From an uncultured Clostridia bacterium (GTDB lineage Bacteria; Bacillota; Clostridia; Peptostreptococcales; Anaerovoracaceae), in assembly GCA_946541285.1 (NCBI GenBank), contig CAMNJG010000120.1, positions 1 to 5,238 on the forward strand: a DNA stretch of 5,238 nt, in the 5' to 3' direction. Of the stretch, positions 1-5,238 are shown in pieces. The position numbers and the translations under genes are program-made. Under the pieces are notes generated by a model, which saw nothing but the letters and a program-made list of their open reading frames with translations, did not search any database and had not been told where the DNA came from. How positions within the stretch are numbered: the first letter of the stretch is position 1; each line of letters starts with the position of its first letter.

Positions 1-78
1 GATGTCTACAAGTTCCTGTACGACTGGATGATGGAATGTGTCGCGAGGGAAAGAAGTTTCCTGCACTATTACCGTTAG
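1..78 (+). CDS. 3' end of an unidentified gene (partial)
   Basis: Frame 1 is open from the window edge to a TAG at 76-78 and gives a 25-residue C-terminus, DVYKFLYDWMMECVARERSF followed by LHYYR. The tail is rich in aromatic and charged residues and looks like a soluble protein end. The stop is followed after about 33 bases by a GC-rich hairpin terminator, which supports this as the true end of a transcribed gene. The fragment is too short to assign a family, and the start lies outside the window. Confidence 0.55.
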   Translation, partial: DVYKFLYDWMMECVARERSFLHYYR

Positions 79-111
79 CTCCAAAAAACCATAAACAGCT
101 TTCAGAAACAG

Positions 112-140
112 AAAACCCCCGCTTTGCGGGGGTTGTTTTA
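112..140. terminator. intrinsic terminator, probably bidirectional
   Basis: A 9-bp perfect stem (114-122 with 126-134, AACCCCCGC/GCGGGGGTT) closes a TTT loop. On the + strand it is followed by TTGTTTTA, a usable though interrupted U-tract, so it can end the gene that stops at 78. Read on the - strand the stem is followed by only a short run of T, but it lies about 55 bases past the stop of the - strand gene ending at 195 and may terminate that as well. Confidence 0.8.
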
Positions 141-194
141 ATAGATGGAGAATTCCGTGTCTGTTCTGTACCTGGCGCGGGGAACATCCTTTTC

Positions 195-749
195 TCAATG
201 ATCTGCCTTCAGGGAGTTGATGATGCCCTTCGCGATGTCTTCGTCATTTTCTGTCTCGTTCCGCGGTGCTGTGACATCCAGGTGGACATAGCCGGAGTTG
301 GAGGAATAGCAGAAACACCAGAGGTGGATTTCCATGTCGTCGGAAACGGTTTCCAGTTCAAAATAATAGCCGTGGTGGCCGTTGACTTTTTTCTGTTTCG
401 GGGAGACGACCGTTACCTGCCGGGCACTGTTGTCACTTTTCTGGGCGATGGTTTTGATGTACTCACTGACATGCTCTTCAAGGGAGGTCTTGCTGGAGGA
501 ATCCGCGTCCAGTGAAATCTGCAGGTACATGTCCTGATCGATACTCTGCGCGGCCAGCAGTCCGTGCTGTGACGCGGGAGCGGTTTTTTCCCATTTGTAT
601 GGGACACTGACCGTATAATGCCCGTCTGCAGAAGAAATCTGACGGCCGATCTGGGTGAAATCACTGTCCAGATAGTGGTAGGCGACCAGGCCGCCCACCA
701 GCAGGAAGAGAAGTATGATAACGCAGATGATGAATGTTCGTAATTTCAT
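195..749 (-). CDS. membrane-anchored extracytoplasmic protein of unknown function
   Basis: This encodes 184 residues. Residues 1-5 (MKLRT) are basic, and 6-24 form one hydrophobic segment with no signal-peptidase or lipobox site, so it is probably an uncleaved N-terminal anchor with the rest outside the cell. From about residue 41 the pattern is YTVSVPYKW, a central region, then GYYFELETVSDD, IHLWCFCY, GYVHLDVTAP and a C-terminal helix ending IINSLKADH. This alternation resembles the PsbP/DcrB-like beta-sheet domains common in Firmicutes lipoproteins and anchored proteins; that is inference from pattern only. Two cysteines (145, 147) lie close together. The ATG at 749 is supported by the position of the anchor, a modest GAGGT upstream (9-base spacer) and a good promoter. 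It runs alone, divergent from the amidase gene. No enzymatic motif is visible, so I assign no function. Confidence 0.85.
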   Translation of the reverse strand: MKLRTFIICVIILLFLLVGGLVAYHYLDSDFTQIGRQISSADGHYTVSVPYKWEKTAPASQHGLLAAQSIDQDMYLQISLDADSSSKTSLEEHVSEYIKTIAQKSDNSARQVTVVSPKQKKVNGHHGYYFELETVSDDMEIHLWCFCYSSNSGYVHLDVTAPRNETENDEDIAKGIINSLKADH

Positions 750-797
750 TTGACAAGGACCTCATAGTTACAGTGTCTGCGGAATTATCGGAAAAAT

Positions 798-827
798 ATT
801 ATACCATATTTTTATTCAGGAGCATGG
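798..827 (-). promoter_or_regulatory. extended -10 promoter for the anchored-protein gene
   Basis: On the - strand the sequence TGG-TATAAT (806 to 798) is a perfect -10 hexamer with a TGn extension. No convincing TTGACA-like -35 is found 17-18 bases upstream (821-827), which is common for extended -10 promoters. Transcription would start near 791, giving a leader of about 40 bases before the ATG at 749. Confidence 0.65.
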
Positions 828-884
828 ATTAATCAGAAAGGCTTCCCTGAAAAATATTTTCATGTTTTTTTAAGAAACTGAATG

Positions 885-975
885 CCCGGTAAATCCTGAG
901 ATTACAACGATCTGAATAGATATCCCATGTATTTCCGTCGTAAGGAAAGATGGGGGAAACGGGAGGATTTACGGG
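885..975. other. inverted-repeat block able to fold as a three-way junction (possible structured RNA or operator)
   Basis: An outer stem pairs GTAAATCCT (889-897) with AGGATTTAC (964-972) and extends through CCC (885-887) with GGG (973-975), leaving one bulged G: 12 bp in all. Inside are a short hairpin, ATCT-GAAT-AGAT (910-921), and a longer one pairing CCCAT (924-928) with ATGGG (950-954) and TTTCC (932-936) with GGAAA (944-948). The block lies between the two divergent promoters, so neither predicted transcript includes it unless another promoter exists. I do not recognise the conserved core of a known riboswitch. It could be a separate small RNA, part of a longer amidase leader, or a protein-binding region. 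The strand is undetermined. Confidence 0.35.
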
Positions 976-980
976 AATGG

Positions 981-1010
981 GTGGCATGTAGCTGACTTTT
1001 ATGGTAAAAT
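981..1010 (+). promoter_or_regulatory. extended -10 promoter for the amidase operon
   Basis: TAAAAT at 1005-1010 is preceded by TGG (1002-1004), a TGn extended -10. GTGGCA at 981-986 matches TTGACA at 4 of 6 positions with an 18-base spacer. Transcription would begin near 1017, leaving a leader of about 180 bases before the amidase start. Confidence 0.5.
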
Positions 1011-1016
1011 ATCACA

Positions 1017-1196
1017 ACCTGATTAGTTTTCTGTAACAGGAGCTTTTCCTGAGAGAACCGGCAGGTTTCTCGAATGACTGAGGCGGAGACTTTCTTTACG
1101 GAAGTGCAGCATGCCGTACAACGTGGAGTTTTCCGGAAAATATCAGCCCGGTGCATACCGGCAGCTGAGGGACCGGAAAAAAGAAAGGGGGAATGT
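1017..1196 (+). promoter_or_regulatory. hairpin-rich leader of the amidase gene, with its ribosome binding site
   Basis: No gene is supported here. The stretch contains a series of short potential hairpins: CAGGA/TCCTG (1037-1051), GAGAGAACC/GGTTTCTC with one bulge (1051-1071), TACGG/CCGTA (1097-1118), the 12-base palindrome TTTTCCGGAAAA (1129-1140) and CCGGT/ACCGG (1148-1161). It ends in the Shine-Dalgarno AAAGGGGG (1184-1191), five bases before the ATG at 1197, which decides that start. No known riboswitch consensus was recognised, and no terminator-like U-tract follows any hairpin. Confidence 0.4.
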
Positions 1197-2741
1197 ATGA
1201 ATATTCTGAAAAAGAGTCTGTCGCTGCTCCTGATCCTCTGTATGACAGCGGTCCTGATTCCGCTCGCTGGTCTGACTGCCAGCGCGGATGAAGGTGAGAC
1301 CAATCCGAGGATCTATATTGACGGGCAGAAAATACAGACTGATGTTGATCCGTATATTGTCAATGACCGGACACTGGTACCGGTGGCGCTGATCGTCAAT
1401 CATCTGGGAGGCACTTCCGAATGGGACGGGGCGACACAGTCCGTAACCCTGAGGTACGGGAACACCATCATCCGGATGCAGATCGGTTCTGTCAATGTCA
1501 CTGTGAATGGGCAGGCAAAGGTGCTGGATGTCGCGCCGACGCTGAAAGTGGTCAAAACCGGTGGTGACGGAGCCAGAACGATGGTGCCGCTGCGGTTCGT
1601 CGGTGAAACCTTTGGATTCCAGGTTGGCTGGGATGGCGATTCCACCACTGTTTACGTGGAAACCGGAACCAGTGTTGATGACTCCGCGACAACCATCCGT
1701 TCCGTGTATCTTTTTCCGCATCAGATCTACGCGGATCAGCTGTATACCTATATCACGGTAAACGCGGATCAGTCCCTGAGGGATGCCATGATCCTGCAGC
1801 ACAGCCTGACAGGACCGTATCGTTACTATATCGACTTTGATCACACGGTTTTCCTGGGAAGTATCCTGGAGGAGCAGACGCAGGATGTCAGCACTTCCTG
1901 GGTGACAGGCGTCCGTGTCGGCAATCTGTCAGATGGTACGGCACGGCTGGTGGTAGATCTGGCGGCAGCGCAGGAACCAAAGGTTTCGTTTTCAGACACG
2001 GGAAAGGAGATGACACTTTCTTTCCTTGAAAACCGTACACCTGAGCCGGTGACGCCACCATCGGTTCCGACACCATCGGGACAGCAGATCTGGACAGCGG
2101 GTGCCAGTGATTCTGTCACAGTGACAGGGACCACGAAGTATGATACGGTCGAAAATTATGTACCGTATTCGGATGGAAGGCTGGTTGTCTGCATCGATCC
2201 GGGACACGGGATGACGACAGGGGGCAAGCGTTCCTTCGATGGCACACTGAGAGAATGGGAATTCAACCGGAGTGTCGCGTATAAACTGAAGGGCATTCTG
2301 GAAAGCAATGGAATCGAATGTATCATGACGGTCGCGTGGGAGGATCAGACCGATCCGCCCCTGGCGGACAGAGTCGCTGTAGCGAACGGCAACGATGCCG
2401 TGGACCTGTTTGTCAGTATCCACGCCAATGCCTACGGGTCTTCCTGGAATACCGCCAACGGATGGGAAGTGTACGCTTATCAGAAGGGCGGCGTTTCCGA
2501 ACTGGCCGCGAAATACGTGGAAGCGTCAAAAAACGCCCTGATCACGGAGATCAGGGACAGAGGATTCAGAACATCAGATTTTTATGTCATCAAGAATACA
2601 GAGATGCCGGCAATCCTGATTGAGCATGGTTTCTATACAAATGTCTCAGAAGTTGAATATCTGAAGTCTGACGCCTTCCGTGACCGTCTGGCCCAGTCTG
2701 ACGCGCAGGGAATCCTCAATTTTTTCAGTATTTTCAGATAG
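1197..2741 (+). CDS. secreted N-acetylmuramoyl-L-alanine amidase (Amidase_3) with copper-amine-oxidase-like and AMIN domains
   Basis: This 514-residue zinc amidase cleaves the bond between N-acetylmuramic acid and L-alanine in peptidoglycan, outside the cell. Residues 1-30 are a signal peptide (basic start, hydrophobic core, likely cut after ASA30). Residues about 38-155 are a copper-amine-oxidase N-terminal-type domain with two half-repeats (58-85 and 127-154, RTLVP...EWDG and RTMVP...GWDG). Residues about 167-276 fit an AMIN domain, which targets amidases to the wall. A Pro/Thr-rich linker (281-294) precedes the Amidase_3 catalytic domain (about 328-511). Expected zinc ligands are H337 in DPGHG, E353 and H409 in SIHANA; E476 in IEHGF is the expected catalytic glutamate. 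All are present, so it should be active. The ATG at 1197 is chosen over an in-frame ATG at 1074 because of the strong ribosome site and correctly placed signal peptide. The Nudix gene follows after 45 bases. Confidence 0.95.
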   Translation: MNILKKSLSLLLILCMTAVLIPLAGLTASADEGETNPRIYIDGQKIQTDVDPYIVNDRTLVPVALIVNHLGGTSEWDGATQSVTLRYGNTIIRMQIGSVNVTVNGQAKVLDVAPTLKVVKTGGDGARTMVPLRFVGETFGFQVGWDGDSTTVYVETGTSVDDSATTIRSVYLFPHQIYADQLYTYITVNADQSLRDAMILQHSLTGPYRYYIDFDHTVFLGSILEEQTQDVSTSWVTGVRVGNLSDGTARLVVDLAAAQEPKVSFSDTGKEMTLSFLENRTPEPVTPPSVPTPSGQQIWTAGASDSVTVTGTTKYDTVENYVPYSDGRLVVCIDPGHGMTTGGKRSFDGTLREWEFNRSVAYKLKGILESNGIECIMTVAWEDQTDPPLADRVAVANGNDAVDLFVSIHANAYGSSWNTANGWEVYAYQKGGVSELAAKYVEASKNALITEIRDRGFRTSDFYVIKNTEMPAILIEHGFYTNVSEVEYLKSDAFRDRLAQSDAQGILNFFSIFR

Positions 2742-2742
2742 A

Positions 2743-2758
2743 CGCCGCGATTCCGGCG
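2743..2758 (+). other. small intercistronic hairpin
   Basis: CGCCG (2743-2747) pairs with CGGCG (2754-2758) across a 6-base loop just after the amidase stop. It has no U-tract, so it is not a terminator. It may protect the upstream message's 3' end or be incidental. The two flanking genes are still likely cotranscribed. Confidence 0.3.
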
Positions 2759-2786
2759 GAGAGGAAAGGCCTGAAGGAGAGCCACT

Positions 2787-3458
2787 ATGAAATATCAGCG
2801 CAGACGGGCGGAAAAGAACCGCAGGGTTGAAGAAAAACTGACTGCTTATGACCGGAATCTGAAAGTCATGGGGAATTTCCCGAGACCCTATGTCCACCGG
2901 AACGGTCTCTGGCACAGAGTGGCACAGTGCTGGATCGCGGGAGTCAGTCCTTCCGGTATCCGGATTTATCTGCAGAGGCGTTCCTACGAAAAAAAGACGC
3001 ACCCCGGAAAGTATGATATTTCTTCAGGGGGACATGTCGCAGCGGGAGAACGGCCGGATATCGCCATGACAAGGGAGCTGCGCGAGGAAACCGGGATTAT
3101 CATCCGGGCGGATTCGCTGATCCAGGTGGGTGTGATTCCGGAAATCGCTGAGATGGATCATGAACTGGCGTATATCTATGTCAGTTTCCAGAATGATCCG
3201 CCTTTCCGTCCCGGAGATGAGGTAATCTACATGGTTTCCGCGGATCTGGATGAGTTTTACCGGCTGTGTATGGGAGAACTGGAGGAAATCGAGGTGATTC
3301 CCGCGATCCGGACAGGCCCCATGCTCCATGAAAAATTCCTGGTGCCGCGATCAGAGTTCTGTATTCACCGCAGCTTCACGGAAGTCGCGTATCCGTTTAT
3401 TAAGGATTACACGAAACCGTATCTGGACGCGTACAGCGGGACAGACCGGGAATGGTAA
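2787..3458 (+). CDS. Nudix hydrolase, isopentenyl-diphosphate-isomerase-like subgroup
   Basis: This 223-residue cytosolic protein has a textbook Nudix box at residues 82-104 (G-x5-E-x7-REL-REE-TGI; E97, E100 and E101 are the expected metal-binding glutamates). Nudix enzymes hydrolyse nucleoside diphosphates linked to another group; the exact substrate is not predictable here. The segment just before the box (HRVAQCWIAG about 43-52, then LQRRSYEKKTHPGKYDISSGGH) matches the subgroup related to isopentenyl-diphosphate isomerase and the YfcD-type hydrolases. The N-terminal 25 residues are strongly charged, and YDRNLKVMG aligns with the usual domain start. A clear AAGGAG (2774-2779) sits seven bases before the ATG. 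It lies 45 bases after the amidase stop with no terminator between, so it is probably in the same transcript. The association with wall hydrolysis may only be positional. Confidence 0.9.
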   Translation: MKYQRRRAEKNRRVEEKLTAYDRNLKVMGNFPRPYVHRNGLWHRVAQCWIAGVSPSGIRIYLQRRSYEKKTHPGKYDISSGGHVAAGERPDIAMTRELREETGIIIRADSLIQVGVIPEIAEMDHELAYIYVSFQNDPPFRPGDEVIYMVSADLDEFYRLCMGELEEIEVIPAIRTGPMLHEKFLVPRSEFCIHRSFTEVAYPFIKDYTKPYLDAYSGTDREW

Positions 3459-3502
3459 AAAAACGCCTGTCAGAATGGAAACAGTCCATTCTGACAGGCG
3501 TT
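3459..3502 (-). terminator. strong intrinsic terminator of the acyltransferase/dehydratase-like operon
   Basis: An 18-bp perfect stem (3462-3479 with 3485-3502) encloses the loop AACAG. Read on the - strand it is followed by seven T residues (complement of the A-run at 3457-3463, which starts within the stop of the Nudix gene), so it is oriented to end the - strand operon about 42 bases past its stop at 3545. On the + strand the downstream sequence has no U-tract, so it is at best a weak terminator for the convergent Nudix transcript. Confidence 0.9.
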
Positions 3503-3544
3503 CTGTATGATCTGTATTATCTGCGGAGCGTTCCGTGGTCCGGA

Positions 3545-4150
3545 TCAGCTGCTGAGGGAGAAATCCGGGACTTCGTGCCGGTCCGGTTTCAGCTGGAACA
3601 GGCAGAAATGCGTGCGGTTATCCGGAAAATCTTCGATGTTTTCGTTGACCAGTGTGAGGCCAAAGAGTTCACCGGCGTTTTTACGGCAGAGTACCGCGCA
3701 GTCGTCCGGAAGATTTCCTTCTGCGAGATCCCTGGCGGCTTTTCCGGTATCTTCCGCTTCGATCTGTTCCAGATAAGGATACAGTTCCCGCAGATGTTCT
3801 TCGCACTGTTTGATGGCCAGGATATGGGAGGCCACCTGAGTCAGTTTTTCATCCGGAATGTCCGGATTTTTTTTGAACAGACAGTGATGGATGTTCAGTG
3901 TGGTATCCGCTTTGATGTACAGTTCTACGCCGTTGGTGGCAGCGACGGTTTCCAGTACCATGCCGGCAACACTGTTGTAGATCGCGCAGACCCCGTAATC
4001 GATTTCATGCGCGGTCAGTGCCCGGATGACGTTGGCAGAGTCCACCAGAGGGACATACTCGACATCCTGAAGTCCGACTTTTTCGACGAGATCGCGGGAA
4101 GCCTGTTCAGCATTGGCTCCCTCGATGCCCTGATATCCGATCCTGATCAT
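3545..4150 (-). CDS. prephenate-dehydratase-like protein, no ACT domain, divergent signature motifs
   Basis: These 201 residues cover the prephenate dehydratase (PheA catalytic) fold. Recognisable landmarks are GYQGIEG (5-11), DYGVCAIYNS (51-60), LNIHHCLF (85-92; compare IDHCL in E. coli PheA), a QVASHILAIKQCEEHLRELY helix (105-124), IEAEDTGKAARDLAEG (130-145) and NIEDFPDNRTHF (171-182). Canonical enzymes convert prephenate to phenylpyruvate in phenylalanine synthesis. Several signature residues differ: the ENS/ENT motif reads YNS (Y58), the essential T-R-F reads T-H-F (H181), and the GSY/GTF motif near the N-terminus reads GAN. The regulatory ACT domain with its ESRP motif is absent. It may therefore be a weak, altered or non-dehydratase paralogue; function is uncertain. 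The ATG at 4150 follows AGAAGGAG (10-base spacer) and overlaps the acyltransferase stop by four bases (ATGA), implying translational coupling. Confidence 0.85.
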   Translation of the reverse strand: MIRIGYQGIEGANAEQASRDLVEKVGLQDVEYVPLVDSANVIRALTAHEIDYGVCAIYNSVAGMVLETVAATNGVELYIKADTTLNIHHCLFKKNPDIPDEKLTQVASHILAIKQCEEHLRELYPYLEQIEAEDTGKAARDLAEGNLPDDCAVLCRKNAGELFGLTLVNENIEDFPDNRTHFCLFQLKPDRHEVPDFSLSS

Positions 4151-4923
4151 TTTCTGTTTTCTCCTTCTGTAAGTTCGGTATTGTCTGTTTTTTCGGCATA
4201 GAGGCGGCGTCCGGTTTCCCGCGCGTCGAGAATGGATGCCCGTACGGTTTCTCCGATCTGTTTCTGTGCCGCTTTGTCCATCCCGGCGGTTTCGATCGGA
4301 GGCTGAATCGTCATGATGACATGGCCCGGCTTAATCCATTTTCCGTGATTGGCTTCCATGATTTTGTAGGAGCCGTCGATGGAAACAGGGATGATCGGAA
4401 TTCCGTGCCGCAGGGCGATCCGGAGCGCGCCGGTCCGGAATTCCCCGAGTTCTTCTCCTTTGCTTCTGGTGCCTTCCGGGAAAATAATAAAATTGCGGCC
4501 CTCCGTGAGCTGCTGCTCACAGGCTTTCAGGGATTTGACCGTCTGACGCGGATCACTGCGGTCGATAAAGACGATCCCCAGCAGATCCATCCATGGCCTG
4601 GCCAGCGGGATGCGGCCGATTTCCTGTTTGGCGACGATGCCGCACTGGTCAAGATAGGTCTCTGCCAGCATGATATCCCAGTCACTCTGGTGGTTGGGGG
4701 CGAAAAGAACCGGGCCTTTGGGGATGTTTTCCCTGCCGTAAATATCCGCGGTGACGCCTGCGTATCGCAGCATGGCGATCGCCCAGTGCCGGACACGTGC
4801 CTGCGTGTACAGGTGTGCAGTCAGATGATCTCCTTTTTTGTGCAGCCGGGTGATGCGGATCCGGTCCGGGAGCGCGCCCAGAAGATAAAAAATTGTTTTG
4901 ATAAACCAGCGGATGGTTCCCAT
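4147..4923 (-). CDS. plsC: 1-acyl-sn-glycerol-3-phosphate acyltransferase (PlsC family)
   Basis: This 258-residue membrane-associated enzyme belongs to the family that transfers an acyl group to lysophosphatidic acid to make phosphatidic acid, the precursor of membrane phospholipids. All four family blocks are visible: NHQSDWD with the H-x4-D catalytic pair (H78, D83), a GIVFIDR block (116-122), FPEGTRS (148-154, E150-G-T-R) and GIPIIPVSIDGS (174-185). An N-terminal amphipathic/hydrophobic stretch (residues 5-18) probably contacts the membrane. The start at 4923 is preferred to an in-frame ATG at 4998 because GGAGGG lies ten bases upstream and because the extra 25 residues have no family counterpart and would begin upstream of the predicted transcription start. 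It is the first gene of a two-gene operon with the dehydratase-like gene. Firmicutes often carry several paralogues, so substrate preference is not certain. Confidence 0.93.
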   Translation of the reverse strand: MGTIRWFIKTIFYLLGALPDRIRITRLHKKGDHLTAHLYTQARVRHWAIAMLRYAGVTADIYGRENIPKGPVLFAPNHQSDWDIMLAETYLDQCGIVAKQEIGRIPLARPWMDLLGIVFIDRSDPRQTVKSLKACEQQLTEGRNFIIFPEGTRSKGEELGEFRTGALRIALRHGIPIIPVSIDGSYKIMEANHGKWIKPGHVIMTIQPPIETAGMDKAAQKQIGETVRASILDARETGRRLYAEKTDNTELTEGENRK

Positions 4924-4978
4924 CGTTCTCTGTCCCTCCGATTTCCTGCGAGCGTTGTTGATAATGAATTTACAAAAC

Positions 4979-5008
4979 AGTATATCACAGGAAAGCATAT
5001 CCTTACAA
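4979..5008 (-). promoter_or_regulatory. extended -10 promoter of the plsC operon
   Basis: On the - strand TGA-TATACT (4987 to 4979) is an extended -10, and TTGTAA (5008 to 5003) is a 4-of-6 -35 match with an 18-base spacer. Transcription would begin near 4972, giving a leader of about 48 bases before the ATG at 4923. Confidence 0.6.
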
Positions 5009-5238
5009 TTAAAGGAATGGGCAGAGGTGTGAGAAAAACAAAATGAACCGTTACTGGAAGAGGCAGAAGGTTACTGTTCAGCAATCGGTCAGTTTAACTC
5101 TCAGAAAAACGCTGCATAAAATAAGAATGTACTGTTGGCGGCTCACCACTCCTGCAGGCAGCCGTGGGCGCCTTAGCAGACGGTGACATTCCACTCACTG
5201 CATTCGTGGGTCGCCTTTGCGTCAGACCTGCCTGCGAT
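5009..5238. other. no confident gene; GC-rich structured sequence at the window edge
   Basis: No frame can be called with confidence. The + frame that starts after a TAA at 5122-5124 stays open to the window edge (38 codons) and reads protein-like (GGSPLLQAAVGALADGDIPL) but has no ATG and no ribosome site. A - frame is open from the edge to a TAA at 5096-5094. The sequence also folds well: GCAGGCAG (5154-5161) with CTGCCTGC (5228-5235), enclosing GGTGAC (5182-5187) with GTCGCC (5210-5215) and CCAC (5191-5194) with GTGG (5206-5209). A competing hairpin is CGGCT (5139-5143) with AGCCG (5160-5164). It could be a structured RNA, a dispersed repeat, or the end of a neighbouring gene. Confidence 0.3.

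Noticed and set aside
36..515. 159-codon + strand open frame.
   Set aside because: It crosses the terminator at 112-140 and runs antisense to the anchored-protein gene; the - strand frame has a signal anchor and a promoter.
848..871. AT-only hairpin (TGAAAA/TTTTCA) followed by seven T, a terminator look-alike on the + strand.
   Set aside because: The stem has almost no GC and no + strand transcript is expected upstream; it is probably just AT-rich intergenic sequence.
885..975. Possible T-box, TPP, glycine, cobalamin or ydaO riboswitch in the 885-1196 gap.
   Set aside because: None of the conserved core sequences of these classes could be found by eye; only the secondary structure is supported.
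927..995. Small + strand ORF of 22 residues (MYFRRKERWG...) in the intergenic region.
   Set aside because: No ribosome binding site precedes it, and it overlaps the stems of the folded block.
1074..1196. In-frame 41-residue N-terminal extension of the amidase from an ATG at 1074.
   Set aside because: It would bury the signal peptide, has no good ribosome site, and a strong AAAGGGGG sits five bases before the ATG at 1197.
2536..2556. Perfect 8-bp inverted repeat CCCTGATC/GATCAGGG with a 5-base loop.
   Set aside because: It lies inside the conserved catalytic domain of the amidase and has no U-tract; most likely a coincidence of coding sequence.
4924..4998. In-frame 25-residue extension of the acyltransferase from 4998.
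   Set aside because: GGAGGG precedes the ATG at 4923, the extension has no family match, and its start lies upstream of the predicted transcription start near 4972.
4321..5046. Long + strand open frame of 241 codons.
   Set aside because: It lies almost wholly antisense to the acyltransferase, whose motifs are all intact, and has no recognisable domain; it is a shadow frame.
5043..5186. 47-codon + strand ORF beginning MNRYWKRQ.
   Set aside because: It is highly basic, lacks a convincing ribosome site and ends inside the folded element; coding is not supported.

Overview
The window looks like a piece of a low-to-mid GC Firmicutes chromosome, probably an anaerobic clostridial or erysipelotrichial lineage. 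The evidence is strong purine-rich Shine-Dalgarno sites, extended -10 promoters, intrinsic terminators, and a cell-wall amidase carrying a copper-amine-oxidase-like N-terminal domain, an architecture typical of that phylum. The lineage is inferred; nothing here fixes genus or species.

Layout, left to right. Bases 1-78 are the last 25 codons of an unidentified + strand gene, followed by a GC-rich hairpin terminator (112-140) that probably also serves the convergent - strand gene at 195-749, which encodes a small membrane-anchored extracytoplasmic protein. A 447-base intergenic region (750-1196) separates this gene from the divergent amidase gene. It holds a - strand extended -10 promoter, a block able to fold into a three-way junction (885-975), a + strand extended -10 promoter (981-1010) and a hairpin-rich amidase leader. 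The + strand pair amidase (1197-2741) and Nudix hydrolase (2787-3458) looks like a short operon.

The Nudix gene converges on a two-gene - strand operon across an 18-bp perfect stem-loop terminator (3462-3502). That operon encodes a PlsC-type acyltransferase (4923-4147), then, with a 4-base ATGA overlap, a prephenate-dehydratase-like protein (4150-3545) that departs from the family at several signature positions. A good extended -10 promoter precedes it (4979-5008). The last ~200 bases (5040-5238) have no gene I can defend but contain strong inverted repeats and may be the edge of a structured RNA or of another gene.

Functionally, the amidase remodels peptidoglycan outside the cell, the acyltransferase makes phospholipid precursors at the membrane, and the Nudix and dehydratase-like proteins are cytosolic. 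This is mostly ordinary housekeeping or envelope content. The least ordinary items are the divergent dehydratase-like protein, the folded block between the divergent promoters, the hairpin-rich amidase leader and the structured right edge.
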